This document shows, one piece after another, positions 48,291-59,902 of a stretch of 64,000 nucleotides of DNA. The translations under genes were made by a program, and so were the position numbers. Numbering within the stretch: position 1 is the stretch's first letter; every line of letters starts with the position of its first letter. Under the pieces are notes generated by a model that saw only the letters and a program-made list of their open reading frames with translations, ran no database searches and had not been told where the DNA came from. Location: positions 11,158,223-11,222,222 of the forward strand of contig NC_134282.1 of assembly GCF_949628215.1 (NCBI RefSeq), read 5' to 3'. Source of the stretch: Phalacrocorax aristotelis. Lineage: Eukaryota; Chordata; Aves; Suliformes; Phalacrocoracidae.

Positions 48291-51200
48291 TCTGTGCAAT
48301 AACACTTTTTTGTGTTAAAATGTTCATATTGTGAGTCTGATACACAGATGAGTTATCAGAAGCAATATGCTTAAAGGTGAGTTAAGCTTAAAATTTTTGC
48401 ATGCCTTACTTGGATATGTTTCTTTGTGTCCTAGTGATTAAGCTTGCTGTTCTAGCTCAAGTGAAGTGACCTATTGAACAGGAAAATGTTAAGTGAACTT
48501 GGATTATTTTGACAGAATAGCTGTGCAATGAAGGACACTGGAAGCACTGAGGAGAGTAGTTACTTGAGAAATGGTTAGCTGCGATAATTACCCATGTAAT
48601 TATGGGTAGCTAAGGACAGTCTTTGAACAAGACTTAGTTGTGATCAGAACAGTATGTGTAATAGCAGGCCAAGGTACCACACATGTAACAGCACTCTCTT
48701 TATTAAAAATTGATATATATTAGTAAGACCTCTTGTGGAATATTAAATTCATCAATTTTTTTATTTACTGGAATATTTTCTGTCATACTAAAATGCAATT
48801 TGTAGAGGGGGCAAAAAATGTCTGGCTTGTCTAGTCTGTAATAGTAAGAAGGTTCAAGAAAAATATAACTTTGCATCAGAGTAGTTGGTGATGGTGTTTT
48901 AAAACACAGACGTAACTGGCTTGAGTTCAAGTGTAATATCAGAGCTAAGAAAATAATGTAAATATATTATGAATACAAAAACTGCAAGCTTAAAGGTTTC
49001 TGACCAGCCAGAGAACAAAACTCTTAACAGCTTTCAAGATAACAGGAATAAATAAGATCAGCTGTCGCATGACTTTTGACAAAAGGATGTGCAAACCCAC
49101 TTGAGGCAAATACGAAAATTCTTAAAGGTAAGACATTTCCCTTGTACTTTACTGCCTGAGTGTTAGATCTGCTTATTTCTAGGGGAGCTGAAAGACTCAA
49201 CCACTGCTTCTAGACACTCTTTATGCCAGTGCTTTTGACTTCTGTTGCTTGCCTATGGGGTGGTAGTAATTTCTATACTTATTTTAAGCTTTGAAGATCC
49301 CAAAGCAGGAGACAGGCAGGTTATACAAGCTGCTTATATAGTAGCATTCCTCGCTTAAATGTCTGGGTTTGTCCTATTGACATATTTAAAGTTAAGAGAC
49401 TTGAAGTCTTTCTTTTCCTTCTGATGAGGACTGCTGGACAGAGTATGGTGTATGGCTTAATTCCCAAGACTCTTTGGGAAATTCACTAAAATCTCCAGCA
49501 ATTGAGGGTTTCCAGGGTGTTAGCGATGCTCTTGCTTTCACCAGTGTTTTAGCATAGTATAAATAGCTGTAGTTCTTCCCTGTTGTTGACCTTACCTGGT
49601 TTGGGATAGTAACACATAAATGTAGTAGAGAGTGGGGAGCTGCAAGGGTTCCGAAGGACTTCTGGAATGCTTAAATATGCTTATTGCAGGGAACTGGACC
49701 AAAGCAACCAAATCAACGAGATGAGGAATAGCCTTGTGGAAGAGGAACAATCCTGTGCTTCCTTCACCTAAATTGATGCAAATTAAGCTTTGGGCAAGGG
49801 CTAATGAGGTCATCTATTGAAATTGTTGTGATCCTAATGAAGCTGATGAGATACTGAAATTCATTTAAGTATGCAAGGCATGCAGTTTTAGGTGATGCTA
49901 TAGAAATAGTGGAATACCTTATTTTTTGTAACTAGTTTGAATGCAGAAGAAAGGTTGGCAACTTCTATCATACACAACCACATCTGTTTAGTGTGTGTTC
50001 ACTAACTTGAAGTTTGTCAAACTCCAAACAAGTGGCTGAAGATCTTGTATTGTTTTGAGTGTCCTTTGTATTGAGCAGAAACCAACACCATACTTGTTTT
50101 GTTGATTAGATTTTTTAAATAGCTGTATTTCCAAAATGGATTCTTCACCCATGATTATAAATGTTTTGTCGTAGAAATCTCTACAGTTGTTCACGTAATT
50201 GCTCATGCAGCTAGCATAGTTGCCAAAAAGCTATACTTCAGCTAGCTTTTCAGTAGCTTCTTTAGCATTAAAGCACTTGATAACTTTAGCCCTTTTATAC
50301 AGAAATTAATTTTGGGATCTTCTGGATTAATACTTTTACTCCTAATAGGTCAGCTCTTGTGTGTCAGAAGATGCTGTAAGAGGTACATCCCGAGTTCTAG
50401 AAGGCAGATGTGATGCTCAGTTTCCGCACTTCAAAGTTACTTAATGGCTCTAAACTCCCAAGCGCTGTGTTCAAACGAATGTTGAAGCAAGAAATTAATT
50501 TGAAAAGGACCAAATTTAGCTAGAATTCCTGAAAAATAATTATAAATGTGGTGCAAGTATTCTGCTTTCTTGAAGGGAAAACTTATTAAGGCATAAAGGC
50601 AAGCTCGAGCAGCTTCTAAAAATTATGTTTTTAGGGGAATTAATGATTTTTACTTGTAAGCTGAATTGGAGAAAACATTAGTTCTGACTCTTGGCAAATC
50701 TGTAAGTTGTGGTAAAGGAACACACTGGAATTTGCTGTTGTCTGATAGTTGACTCCAAAGTGGACGTTGCTGAACATAGTTGAAAGAACATTCCATAACT
50801 AGCTTTAAGTTATATCTAATCTTTAATTTCTATACAAGACAGTCTTACTTAAATACCACCACTTAAAGTGACTCCCCATGGCTTAAAAATAAATATCTAG
50901 TTCAGGAGGGTTTTTGCTTCCAAAGATAAGCATGTGGGTCATGACAGTTGTCAGACAGAACTAATGCATATGCTTATCCAGACAGACCCTCAAAGGGAAG
51001 TTTAGTGTGTTGTATTCGTATATCTTCAACAAATTCACAGTAAAGCTGTCACTGCATCACTAGCACTTTATCTGTATGTAGTGACATGTTTTTCTTAGTC
51101 CTGGAACCTCAGATTTCTGAGGAGTGCATGGTCTGGGTGGAATCTGAAATTACTGCATTTGGCTGTTTGTAAACTGAAGTGACAGCATTGCTGTGCTATG

Positions 51201-51404
51201 TAGCATTGTAGTAATCCACCTTTGAACATATAGTAGTGTTTTTTGGAAAAAAATGGTTTATTGCTATTTGTTAACTTGCTTCAAAATGCATGTCACAACT
51301 TCCAACTGAAAGTCTTAAGCCTTTCTAAAGGTTTCTGTGACAAGCTTTCCAACAGATCACCTTGCTGCTGTGAGGCAACTGCTTCTCTAGATTCTCTAGT
51401 GTTG
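48291..51404. other. Region between the two convergent 3' ends
   Basis: AT-rich sequence that may include extended 3' UTR of AGFG1 (plus) or SLC19A3 (minus). A minus-strand AATAAA lies at 51257-51262. No gene, exon or repeat family was recognised. Confidence 0.55.
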
Positions 51405-51409
51405 TGGCT
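51405..51409. repeat. Left target-site duplication of solo LTR A
   Basis: TCTAG directly abuts the LTR end and is repeated exactly at 51990-51994. Confidence 0.8.
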
Positions 51410-51989
51410 GAATTTCAGCTGGCAATGAAGCCCTACCCAGCCACTTGCTCACTCCTCTGCTGGGGTGGGGGAGAGGATCGGAAGAGTAAAAGTGAGGAAA
51501 CTCCTGGGTTGAGATAGAGACAGATAAATAATGGGTAAAGCAAAAGCCTTGCACACAAGCAAAGCAAACCAAGGAATTAATTCACTGCCTCCCACGGGCA
51601 GGCAGGTGTTCGGCCATCTCCAGGAAAGCAGGGCTCCATCATGTGTAACAATTACTTGGGAAGACAAATGCCATTACCCTGAAAGTCCTCCCCCTTCCTC
51701 CATCTCCCCCAGCTCTATGTGCTGAGCATGACACCATATGGTGTGGGACATCCCTTGGGTCAGCTGGGGTCAGCTGTCCTGGCTGTGTCCTCTCCCAGCG
51801 TCTTGTGCACCCCAGCCCCTCACTGGTGGGGTGGGGCGAGAGGCAGAAAAGGTCTTGACTCTGTGTAAGCCCTGCTCGGCAGGAACTAAAGCATCCTTGT
51901 TATGAACACTTTTCAGCACAAATCCCAAACAGAGCCCCATACCAGCTACTGTGAAGAAAATTCACTCTATCCCCACCAAAACCAGCACA
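51410..51989 (-). mobile_element. Solo LTR A, avian ERVL-like family
   Basis: On the minus strand this 580-bp unit starts TGTGCTGGTTTTGGTGGGG and ends CAGCCACAACA. It is clearly related throughout to 58035-58613: both share GGACACAGCCAGGACAGCTG, a CACACCATATGG block, GGAGCCCTGCTTTCCTGGAG and AACCCAGGAGTTTCCTCAC. A perfect 5-bp duplication (TCTAG) flanks it, and there is no internal retroviral DNA. Five bp fits class III (ERVL-like) elements. It lies about 0.4 kb past the SLC19A3 stop, in the same transcriptional sense. Confidence 0.85.
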
Positions 51990-51994
51990 TCTAG
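51990..51994. repeat. Right target-site duplication of solo LTR A
   Basis: TCTAG is an exact copy of 51405-51409. Confidence 0.8.
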
Positions 51995-52384
51995 GAATTT
52001 TTGAAGGTCTTAAACCTATGACTAAATTACCTTTAATTGAACTGTTACCTCTACTGTGTGTTTCAAAGGCTGTGTCCTGTAAGTTGTTCTGTTGTGAGGT
52101 TCAGGCATCTGTATTCACTTGCTTGTGCTTATCGAGCATTAATAGATCATTAAATTTTAGTTTAAATAAAAGATTGAGGGTTGTTTGGTATTAGAGCTAC
52201 TGGTGAAGAAAATAGGCAAAATGCATCATCCTATTGATGAAGCTCTTTGTGATGTAGGCTTGTATAAACAGCCTGTTTAACCATTGATCAGTGAAATTGG
52301 TTGAGCATTGTTTCTCCTAATTCATTGTTCAGATGATGCAGCCTTCTGTCCTGTTGCTTGCGGCCATTCTTCTTGTCTCCTTTG
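51995..52384 (-). other. SLC19A3: SLC19A3 proximal 3' UTR
   Basis: This sequence follows the SLC19A3 stop on the minus strand. An ATTAAA (plus-strand 52032-52037) is a possible poly(A) signal. If it is not used, the transcript would run into solo LTR A. Confidence 0.45.
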
Positions 52385-52507
52385 TTAATGATCAATGCTT
52401 TCACCAGCCACGCTGTTATTTCTGCATTTGATAGAGATAATGGTGTATATGCTTCTGATCAGGAAAATTCCAGCTATGACTGTGAAGTAGCTGCCATAAA
52501 TGAGAAA
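52385..52507 (-). CDS. SLC19A3: SLC19A3 last coding exon
   Basis: Begins after a CCATTTCCCAG acceptor and encodes residues 435-474, then TAA at 52385-52387. It starts [19 protein letters not shown], which is the final membrane segment. After it the tail is short and polar (about 18 residues), clearly shorter than the mammalian C-terminus. Confidence 0.93.
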   Translation of the reverse strand, partial: FLIYGSYFTVIAGIFLIRSIYTIISIKCRNNSVAGESIDH

Positions 52508-55500
52508 CTGGGAAATGGAGGTGGGGAGGAAGGAGAGTCAAAAACTGGTTTTGCTGTTAGGTAATAACTAAAGGGGTGTTCCTCCATGGTCACCTTCCCT
52601 TCCCTGTCACCCATGCCCAAAATGATCCCATCTTGAAAGGATTCAAGAAGTCTGGCTGCTTGCCTTCATACTGTAGGAAGTCTGTGGTTGTAAAAGGAGG
52701 GGGAGAGAATAAGGGAGGAGGACAGCTGCCCTGCGCTTTCTGTCCCTTCTCTGAAAAGGTGAAAGCTGGAGGCTTGGACCTTGTTCAGTATGTACGTTTA
52801 AATTTTAAATCCAGAGATTTAATGGGGAATCATGAGATTTGTTAATTTGCTGAATTACAGTAACTTAAAGATTCATCCAAGGAAACTGTCATTTAGAATT
52901 ACTCTAGTAATAGACCCACAGATTGCGCTTCAGCTTGCTTCCTGCTTCTGTTTAGGGTATATTGACAATAAACTTGTGAATAGTAAGCCTTTAAATACAA
53001 AAACAAAATCAACCACCACGTGAGTAATAGGTGGTGGTCTTTCCCTTCTGCTCTATGAAAATATTCTTAAAATTATTGGAGAAATGCAAAATTAGCAGGA
53101 CTAGAGGACAAGTAGGTTGTAGCTACTGCCAGTTCACTTTAAACCTGTTTTCCAAGTCAGTAACTGTCCTAAGATAGCCCATTCCCTAATAGCTTCTCAA
53201 AGGCTAATATTGGAGTAGAATCCTCTTTTGGAGGAGAATAGGGGAACTGAGTGCAGTGTGAGTAACGTAACTTACCTGAGTGCTGATATCCAGTCCCAGA
53301 CCTCTTGAATCTACTACAACAATAGTTAAAATTGTCTGAATCACCAGTGCAACAAAGTTGTTGAAGCCAAACATCAAGGCGTAACGCTCCATGCTTAGAT
53401 TGACAGCGATCTGAAACCTGAAAATGGATGTACAGGTTGGTTAAGCTATGGAGAACATGGAGGCTTGCAATTGACTTATGTGAGGAAGTTTGGGCACACG
53501 TTAATGTGCACAGTGGATTTTTCATAGGATAAAGCCTCTTCAGTCTTGGCTAATAAGCTTTACCAGCTTCATTTTGGCAGAAATCCCTTTTTTTTTTCTG
53601 GCTTCAGCACTTCCATGCATCCTACTTACTTTACTTATTTGAGTGGATATTTTTGTGAAATAAAGACCTATGTATGTTTATTTGATCATCTAAGGAATAT
53701 TTGTACCTAGATCATTGAACAGCCAAATGCAGAATAAGGTAGTTTCTGACTTGGAGTAACCTACTGTAATGGTTAGGTCATATACTTTTTTTTAATAAAC
53801 TAGATTATAATTTTATATAAGCTAGAAATAGTACGTGCTGTTGTCATGACCTATTTAAAATCTTATTTCTAGGAAAAATTTCAGTAAAATTGATAAATTT
53901 AAAATGTGACACTGATTTAAATCAATTCAATTAGAACAGTTGTGTATTATACTTACGTTGCTATTGTTATAAGGAGCATATAGCATGCTTTAAACACAAG
54001 GTAACCAGCATAACATGCCCAGATGTTGTCAGTAAAGCGCATGAGAAACAGAGAACCAGCATCCATTGCAGAGAAAATTCCCAAAGCCAGCTCTCCAGAA
54101 AGATCCCAGTTTACTTTGACATATCCAACTGCCATGGATGTTGCTGAACCTAAAAATTTGAAAGTAATAATCAAAACTCTGAAACATTATCATCCTGGAT
54201 CATGCCAGGAGCTCTTGAGACTGTTGCAGCCACAATGGGCTTTGTTAACAGTGTGGCTTATGTTTTGTATTAGTGGTGTGGAAGTCTTCTGTTTGGTGGT
54301 TTGGTGTGGGTTTTTTTGGGTGCGGGGGTTTGGGGTGTGGTGTGTGTTTGTTTTGTTTGTTTTTTTTTAACCTTGCTTGCAGAGCCTTTACAGAGAAAGT
54401 GCCTCGTGCCTAAGGCTGGAGGCAGCAGTGTACGGTTTATTGTTACTCCATTTTTTTGAAAGCTGTAAGCAAAGAGAAGAACAATCCCACCAAGCATTTT
54501 CTGCCAAAACATGCATAATGGAGCTTAATTCCTTCATGTAAAGATCGTTATGAAATTAAAATCTATTGCAGTCCTTCATGCTTTGCTTTTTTTACGAAAG
54601 CATCTTTTTCAGTTTCTGGTGAAAAATCTTATGAACTGTATTTGTCAATAGCTTATTGACCATCATGTATAACAAAAGCCCTTACTTGAGCGTCATATGG
54701 TATAACAAACTCCAGTGCCTTGATTTTTTTTTTTTTAATATCTGGAATAATGATGAGGTTTACTTTTCTCTCCATATAAATTCTAGAGAAAAACTGTTTA
54801 CTGCTGCAAGAAGGTTATCCAGCTATGGTTTGGGGGTTTTATGCTTCTTTAGCACAGGGCCTCCTGTAGGTGTATGAAAGCTCGTTGAAACACAATATGC
54901 TGTAGTAGCTCAAATGCAAAGAGAAGTTTTGGTCCAGCCAGGTTACACAGCAGCGGGTTATGGGAGTCCAGAGAGCGCCAGTTGCCCAGATGTTTTCAGG
55001 CAGGCTAGCGCACTAGTACAAAATTGAACTTCATTTACTGGTTGCATGTGCTCTTCATCAGAATTCAGAAGGTCATAGCAGGCCTACTCCTTTGGCCTAT
55101 CACTGCTATATCCAGAGGTTCCTAGTACTGTGAGTGCTTTCTGTACTCTGAAATAGTATCAAGTGCCAGAGGGTGCAAAAGCAAGAAAGCCTTTGGGAAT
55201 ACTGTTCAAGCCAGCAGTCTGAGAAGTTTTGGGGTAGCTTCAGTAAAATGCATTTTAATGCTGATTGCAGGGAGGAAGAGGAATCTGAGAGTTCCCTGTA
55301 GAAATGTGAGATAAAGTTCCTACTATGAAGGAGGAGATATAACTGTATTAATGTGAGCTTAAAAATGAGACTCCATTGGTATTGCACAGCTATTTAAATG
55401 AAGAAGTTGCACTTAACCCATATGCTTTCTGTTCTGTAGCCAAAGAGGAATGCCATTTGGATGGACCAAGTAACTGTAATGAGAATCAGTATCGGTGAGG

Positions 55501-58500
55501 TTGGAAAAGACCTCTGGACTTTTTTCTAGCACTGCTAAAAGCAGGGTAGATGAGAGCAAGTTGCTCAGGATGGTGCCCAGGTTTTGAACATCTCCAGGGA
55601 TGGAGAGTCCACATCTCTGGCCAGCCTGTTCCAGTGTTGAATCACCCTTATAAAAATGTTCTTGTATATTTAAGTGGAACTTTGTTTAAATTTGTGCTCC
55701 TTGCCTGTTGTCCTGTCACTCGGCACCACTGGGAAGAGCCTGGCTCTGTCCTCTTTACTCCTTTCCTTCAAGTACTTATGTACTTTAATAAGAAACCTTG
55801 TTCTCACAAGGCTAAACAATCAGTGCTTTCAGCCTCTCCTTGTATGTCACATCCAGAGGCAAACTATTGATCAGGATAGAGATGCAGTCAGAGAGTATTT
55901 GTTCAGGAGCGCTCATACTGAAATGATCTTGAATCCGCTGTCTAAACAGACCATCTAAAGCAGTCTATCTGTTAATATGCTCTTTTCTAATTTTTAAACC
56001 ACCTAGCTGAAGTTGTATTTGAGGGAGGAACAGGTGAGGTGTCATTGCACAGGGCTTTTGAACAGCTTGCTTGGGGTTAAAATAATGGTGTAAAACAGAG
56101 CTGTGAACTCAAACTCTTAATACTTTGGTGGAATGAGGTGCCCTAAGAAGGAAAACATACGTACAAGTCTTTTTAAGATTATTTTTGAAGACCCCACTGA
56201 TAAAGTTGTGCAGTAAAAACATGCTTTGCACACTATGTGGGTGTTACATATTGGAGGCTGTTGCTGTTGACCTTGCTCCTCACAGGAAACAAACAGAAAG
56301 GCACCAAAGACGTTGCTGAGGAATGCCATCAGCACAGGATGGGTCAGAAGTAGTTGTTAATGATCTTTTACTTACCTAGAAAAGTTGCTATTGCTTCAAC
56401 AGCTCCATTGTACACTGCAGAGCTGTGAGAGGGGGCTCTGAAGTCCCACAGCACTTGGATATAATTCAGAACCTGGTTAAAGCCTGCTGTAGCCAGAGCC
56501 CACCACAGGGACCAGTAGAGAAGTTTCCTGGAGCTGTAGCAATCCCTCAGGTCCTTGCTCAGCTGCACCAGTACCCTGAGTACATGATTCTGGGGCTTGG
56601 CATTATCAGCCTGATGTTCAGCTGTCGGTCCCCTGTCAGCAGATACGCAGCCCTCGTCCTCTTGGCGGCCCGGTGGCCTGTCGGAGCTGACTGTAGCCAC
56701 AACTTTATCTGGTCCCGGGAGAGTTTCTGAGGCATCTTTCCTGTGGAAGAACATACTCTTCTGAGGCATTGGGAGGAAAAATGAACACACAAATGCCAGG
56801 GACACGGAAGCCAAAGTAATGGCATTAAGGTGAAAGTAGGATACACCTGCTAAGGAAACCAGCAGCTGTCCCAGCACGGCAGCAACAGTGGCTGCCACAA
56901 GAGTGATACTTCTGCAATAGCTCGTCACTCTCTGATAGTGATCGGTGCTGACGACGCTGTAGATGTAGGCGTAGTAGGCGACCTCGGTGGCTGTCACCAT
57001 TCCATAGAAGAATTCCACCACCTGCATGGCCACCACGCCATGTGCAAAGAGGAGCAAGAGCCACGTGATGATAAAGCTGATGCCCTGGAGGAGGAGGATG
57101 GGCTTGTAACGCACATAGTCTGTAATCAGGAAGACTGGGAAAAGGAGTGCAAGGTAGGAGTATGTCCAAACTGGGAAAATCTGGTTTGTAACCTAGAAGA
57201 AAATAAAAGAAGAAATATTTTTTAAAAAATATGTCTAAAATTTTGGGTTTGATACTTTCTGATTATAGCATTAAAGGAATGTAGTTGTGATGACAGGAAA
57301 CATTGAATGATGTGAATTGTGCAGACTTAAACTGCCTTACACTACAAAACTGTAAATGTACTCCTTAAAAGGCAAAGATAGTGACGCTAGGCTCTACTAC
57401 ATAGACAGGTAGACTGGCTTAAAAAGAAATTCTAGTAAAGGCCTATGAAGAAGGCAGATTTTGATGTGCAGCTGTTCTAAGCAGTGATAACAGTGTTTGT
57501 GTCAGAAGAAAGTCTGTCTAGCATCAAATGCTATTCTCCACAGTAGCTGAAAATGAATGCCTATTTAATTTTAACTTTTACATGAGTCATTGTATACCTT
57601 TCATCACCTCTCTTTTTGTTAGAATTAGAACAAAAATGCATTTGTGTCTTACGATGGGGAACTGGTAAGTGTGTAACTGTTACTATGCTATGTTCACCTT
57701 CTACATTATCTTCAAATTTCATTTGTTAGAAGTAAATCAGTCTTTAATGGAACAGCATTTTGATAAGTTTCAGTTGGCCTTCAATGCATAGATGCTCTGA
57801 AAAGAATTTTTTTTTTCCCCACTAAACCTGATCTGCATTCAGGTTGGAAGGTGCTGTCTACTGTTGCCACTAAAGCTCAGTGCTTGCCAGGCAGTTTGAC
57901 TACAACTGTGGCAGGGGTATCCCCTTCTTAGATACAGTCATAGAGAACGGTCCCTTTGTGCAAGTTTGGGGGAGGTCTTATCCAGTAACTGCTGGACCTG
58001 CTACGGTATCCGTTCATGATCACTCATTCTCTGCTGTCCTGGGTTTGGCTGGGAGAGAGTTAATTTTCTCCGCAGTAGCTAGAATGGGGCAATGTTTTGG
58101 ATTTTTGCTGAAAACAGTGTTGATAATGTGGAGATGTTTTAGTTGTTGCTAAGTAGTGCTTACACTAACCAAGGACTTTTTCAGCTCCCTGTGCTTTGCC
58201 AGGTGCACAAGCAGCTGGGAGGGGACACAGCCAGGACAGCTGACCCCACCGACTCAAGGTACGTCCCACACCATATGGCGTCATGCCCAGCATATAGAGC
58301 TGGGGAGAGAAGAATGAAGCAGGGGGACATTTGGAGTGATGGCATTTGTCTTCCCAAGTAACCGTTACGCGTGATGGAGCCCTGCTTTCCTGGAGATGGC
58401 TGAGCACCTGCCTGCCCATGGGAAACAGTTGAATTAATTCTGTGTTTTGCTTTGCTTGTACACGTATGGCTTTTGCTTTATCTATTAAACTGTCTGTCTC

Positions 58501-59895
58501 AACCCAGGAGTTTCCTCACTTTTACTCTTCTGATTCTCTCCCCCACCCCAGCAGGGGGGAGTGAGTGAGTGGCTGGGTGGGGCTTAGTTGCTGACTGGGC
58601 CTAAATCATTAAATCTGCTTAAGCAGTTAGACTAGAAAGGAATTGTTTCAAATGCTGGAGGGACAATAGTAGCTGGTTATCTTTTTACTTCTGAACTGGT
58701 ACTGGAGTGAGTTGCATGGTGAGGAGCAGGTTCACTATATCTTTCTGGGTGACTTGTTTCTCTGAACTTTAATTAGAATTTTTAAGTGTTTGACTGAAAC
58801 GTATGCAAGAACCTCACAAGAGATGAGTTTGACTGAAAGAGCCAGTATCTGTACTACACTTATGTTTGAGTTAAGGATTCTTGTTGAAAGCAGAATTAAG
58901 GCATCCTATCATGCTATTTGTGTGTTTTACGTAAGAGAGAAAATTTCCCTTTGTAGTTAAAAAAAAAAAAAAAGGCCAACAACCCAAACCATGAATACCT
59001 TTTTTCAGAAGAAACCTTGGGTTCCCACTGTGCTAGCAGGTTCTACCTTTACATTTGCTACTGCACATCAGGAATGACTGTACTTCGTATTAGCTGTACG
59101 TGGGTGTACCAAGCTTCTGTTTTCTAATTATACCATTAGCTCCATGACTCAGCCACTTGTTAACTATGTCCCCTTTTGTTGGCAAGTGTACTCCTGAAGC
59201 AGCCAGTGCTGAACAGAAGAGCAGAGCAAGGAAATCTGCAATGCATGCTTTTTTAAAAATAAATTTAAAAAATTTATATATGAATCAGACCTCCAGAGGG
59301 TAATGAACACATAAAACAATCTTGGAATGTAGGTAATAATCTAACAGCTCATAAAGGGAAGTCTGCCTGGTTTCTTATGATTTGCAATCACTACATCACT
59401 GTCAGTGTAATGAATTCCACAATAAGTATAAATAAGTCTTAGTGTTGCTTCTCCTTTGGGGTTCTAGGTGGGGAGAGGAACTAGCTGACCAGATTTTGCT
59501 TAAAGTACCCATTTCTTAAACATCCACCAAAGTGGTTTCAAAGTCCTAAGAATGTAGGGACTTTAGAGTTTTGAACATTCTGCAAAAGAGGCGAGTCCTT
59601 ACGCTCTTTTCCAGAAGTATTTTAAATATGAGTCTCTAGATAAAATATACCTGTATTGTTGAACACTTTACCTCTCTTTCAGTTATTGCTGTAAGACATA
59701 ATGCTTTATGCATTTTAGTTATTACTTAAGAGAATAGTTACATACCTCTTCAATTGTTAGGTTTTTGTCTGGTCCAGTTAAGTAAGGAGTGAGAAAAGCT
59801 TCTGATGGCCTCATTGTGGAGAAAAATCCATATGCACAGATGATTAGTGTGGGATAAATCCAGCTGCGGCCTACGGCTCCCTTCCAGCAATCCAT
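52385..59895 (-). CDS. SLC19A3: SLC19A3, thiamine transporter 2 (spliced, complete)
   Basis: Five coding exons join in phase to give 474 residues; human ThTR2 has 496. The protein is a reduced-folate-carrier family member with about 12 membrane segments, a large cytoplasmic loop between segments 6 and 7 (about residues 200-265), and an N-glycosylation sequon at Asn45. Family hallmarks include [49 protein letters not shown], and [19 protein letters not shown]. Known role: proton-linked uptake of thiamine across the plasma membrane, notably in gut and brain; human defects cause biotin-thiamine-responsive basal ganglia disease. The start has A at -3 and G at +4. A non-coding first exon is expected upstream because an acceptor lies 7 bases before the ATG. 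The shorter length comes mainly from the last exon and the loop. Confidence 0.96.
52508..53275 (-). other. SLC19A3: SLC19A3 last intron
   Basis: This 768-base intron is purine-rich on the plus strand near its 3' end. No element was recognised. Confidence 0.75.
53276..53417 (-). CDS. SLC19A3: SLC19A3 coding exon 4 of 5
   Basis: Completes codon 387 and encodes residues 388-434 ([19 protein letters not shown] through [10 protein letters not shown]). It covers the second-last membrane segment. The acceptor is ATTTTCAG and the donor GTAAGT; it ends in phase 0. Confidence 0.95.
53418..53956 (-). other. SLC19A3: SLC19A3 intron 3
   Basis: This 539-base AT-rich intron has no recognised element. Confidence 0.75.
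53957..54149 (-). CDS. SLC19A3: SLC19A3 coding exon 3 of 5
   Basis: Encodes residues 324-386 plus shared codons at both ends: [25 protein letters not shown] and [17 protein letters not shown]. These correspond to membrane segments 9-10. The acceptor follows a T-rich tract ending TTTTTAG, and the donor is GTAAGT. Confidence 0.95.
54275..54369. repeat. G/T-rich low-complexity tract
   Basis: The plus strand is almost only G and T, with repeated GGTTTGG, GTGGTGTG and TTTGTTTG units, ending in a T run. This is simple sequence, not a gene. Confidence 0.8.
55484..55868 (-). mobile_element. CR1 LINE 3' fragment
   Basis: The plus strand reads GAGGTTGGAAAAGACCTCTGG, then AGTCCACATCTCTGGCCAGCCTGTTCCA and later CTCCTTGCCTGTTGTCCTGTCACT. 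This is the well-known complement of the CR1 3' end in birds, so the element is on the minus strand. Ends are approximate, it is truncated at its 5' end as usual, and it encodes nothing. Confidence 0.8.
56376..57192 (-). CDS. SLC19A3: SLC19A3 coding exon 2 of 5 (large exon)
   Basis: 817 bases encode residues 51-322 and one base of codon 323. It carries membrane segments 2-8, including the signature [20 protein letters not shown], the cytoplasmic loop, and the conserved [19 protein letters not shown] segment. Splice signals are a TCTTCTAG acceptor and a GTAAGT donor. Confidence 0.96.
58030..58034. repeat. Left target-site duplication of solo LTR B
   Basis: TCTGC directly precedes the TGTCCTGG start of the LTR and recurs exactly at 58614-58618. 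Confidence 0.8.
58035..58613 (+). mobile_element. Solo LTR B, avian ERVL-like family
   Basis: This 579-bp unit starts TGTCCTGGGTTTGGCTGGGA, a start typical of a common avian LTR family, and ends near CTAAATCATTAAA. An ATTAAA at 58484-58489 is in the position of the family's poly(A) signal. A perfect 5-bp duplication (TCTGC) flanks it and no internal sequence remains. It is inverted relative to solo LTR A and antisense to SLC19A3. The last base pair reads AA rather than the usual CA, probably by mutation. Confidence 0.88.
58614..58618. repeat. Right target-site duplication of solo LTR B
   Basis: TCTGC is an exact copy of 58030-58034. Confidence 0.8.
59746..59895 (-). CDS. SLC19A3: SLC19A3 first coding exon
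   Basis: Encodes residues 1-50, from MDCW through the first membrane segment to [10 protein letters not shown], ending in phase 0 with donor GTATGT. The exon itself starts at 59902, after a TTTTTTTCCAG acceptor, with 7 bases of 5' UTR. Confidence 0.96.
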
Positions 59896-59902
59896 AATCT
59901 AC

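Larger units (their letters stand above)
54150..56375 (-). other. SLC19A3: SLC19A3 intron 2
   Basis: This 2.2-kb intron contains a G/T-rich low-complexity tract (54275-54369, plus strand) and a CR1 fragment (about 55484-55868). Nothing else was recognised. Confidence 0.8.
57193..59745 (-). other. SLC19A3: SLC19A3 intron 1 of the coding region
   Basis: This 2.55-kb intron contains solo LTR B (58035-58613) and a run of A at about 58958-58972. The rest is unremarkable. Confidence 0.8.

Noticed and set aside
52358-52564. 68-codon plus-strand frame downstream of AGFG1
   Set aside because: It is the antisense of the last SLC19A3 exon, which fits the transporter family and splices in phase.
54275-54369. 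G/T-rich block as a possible G-quadruplex regulatory element
   Set aside because: Most G runs are two or three long and irregularly spaced; simple low-complexity sequence explains it.
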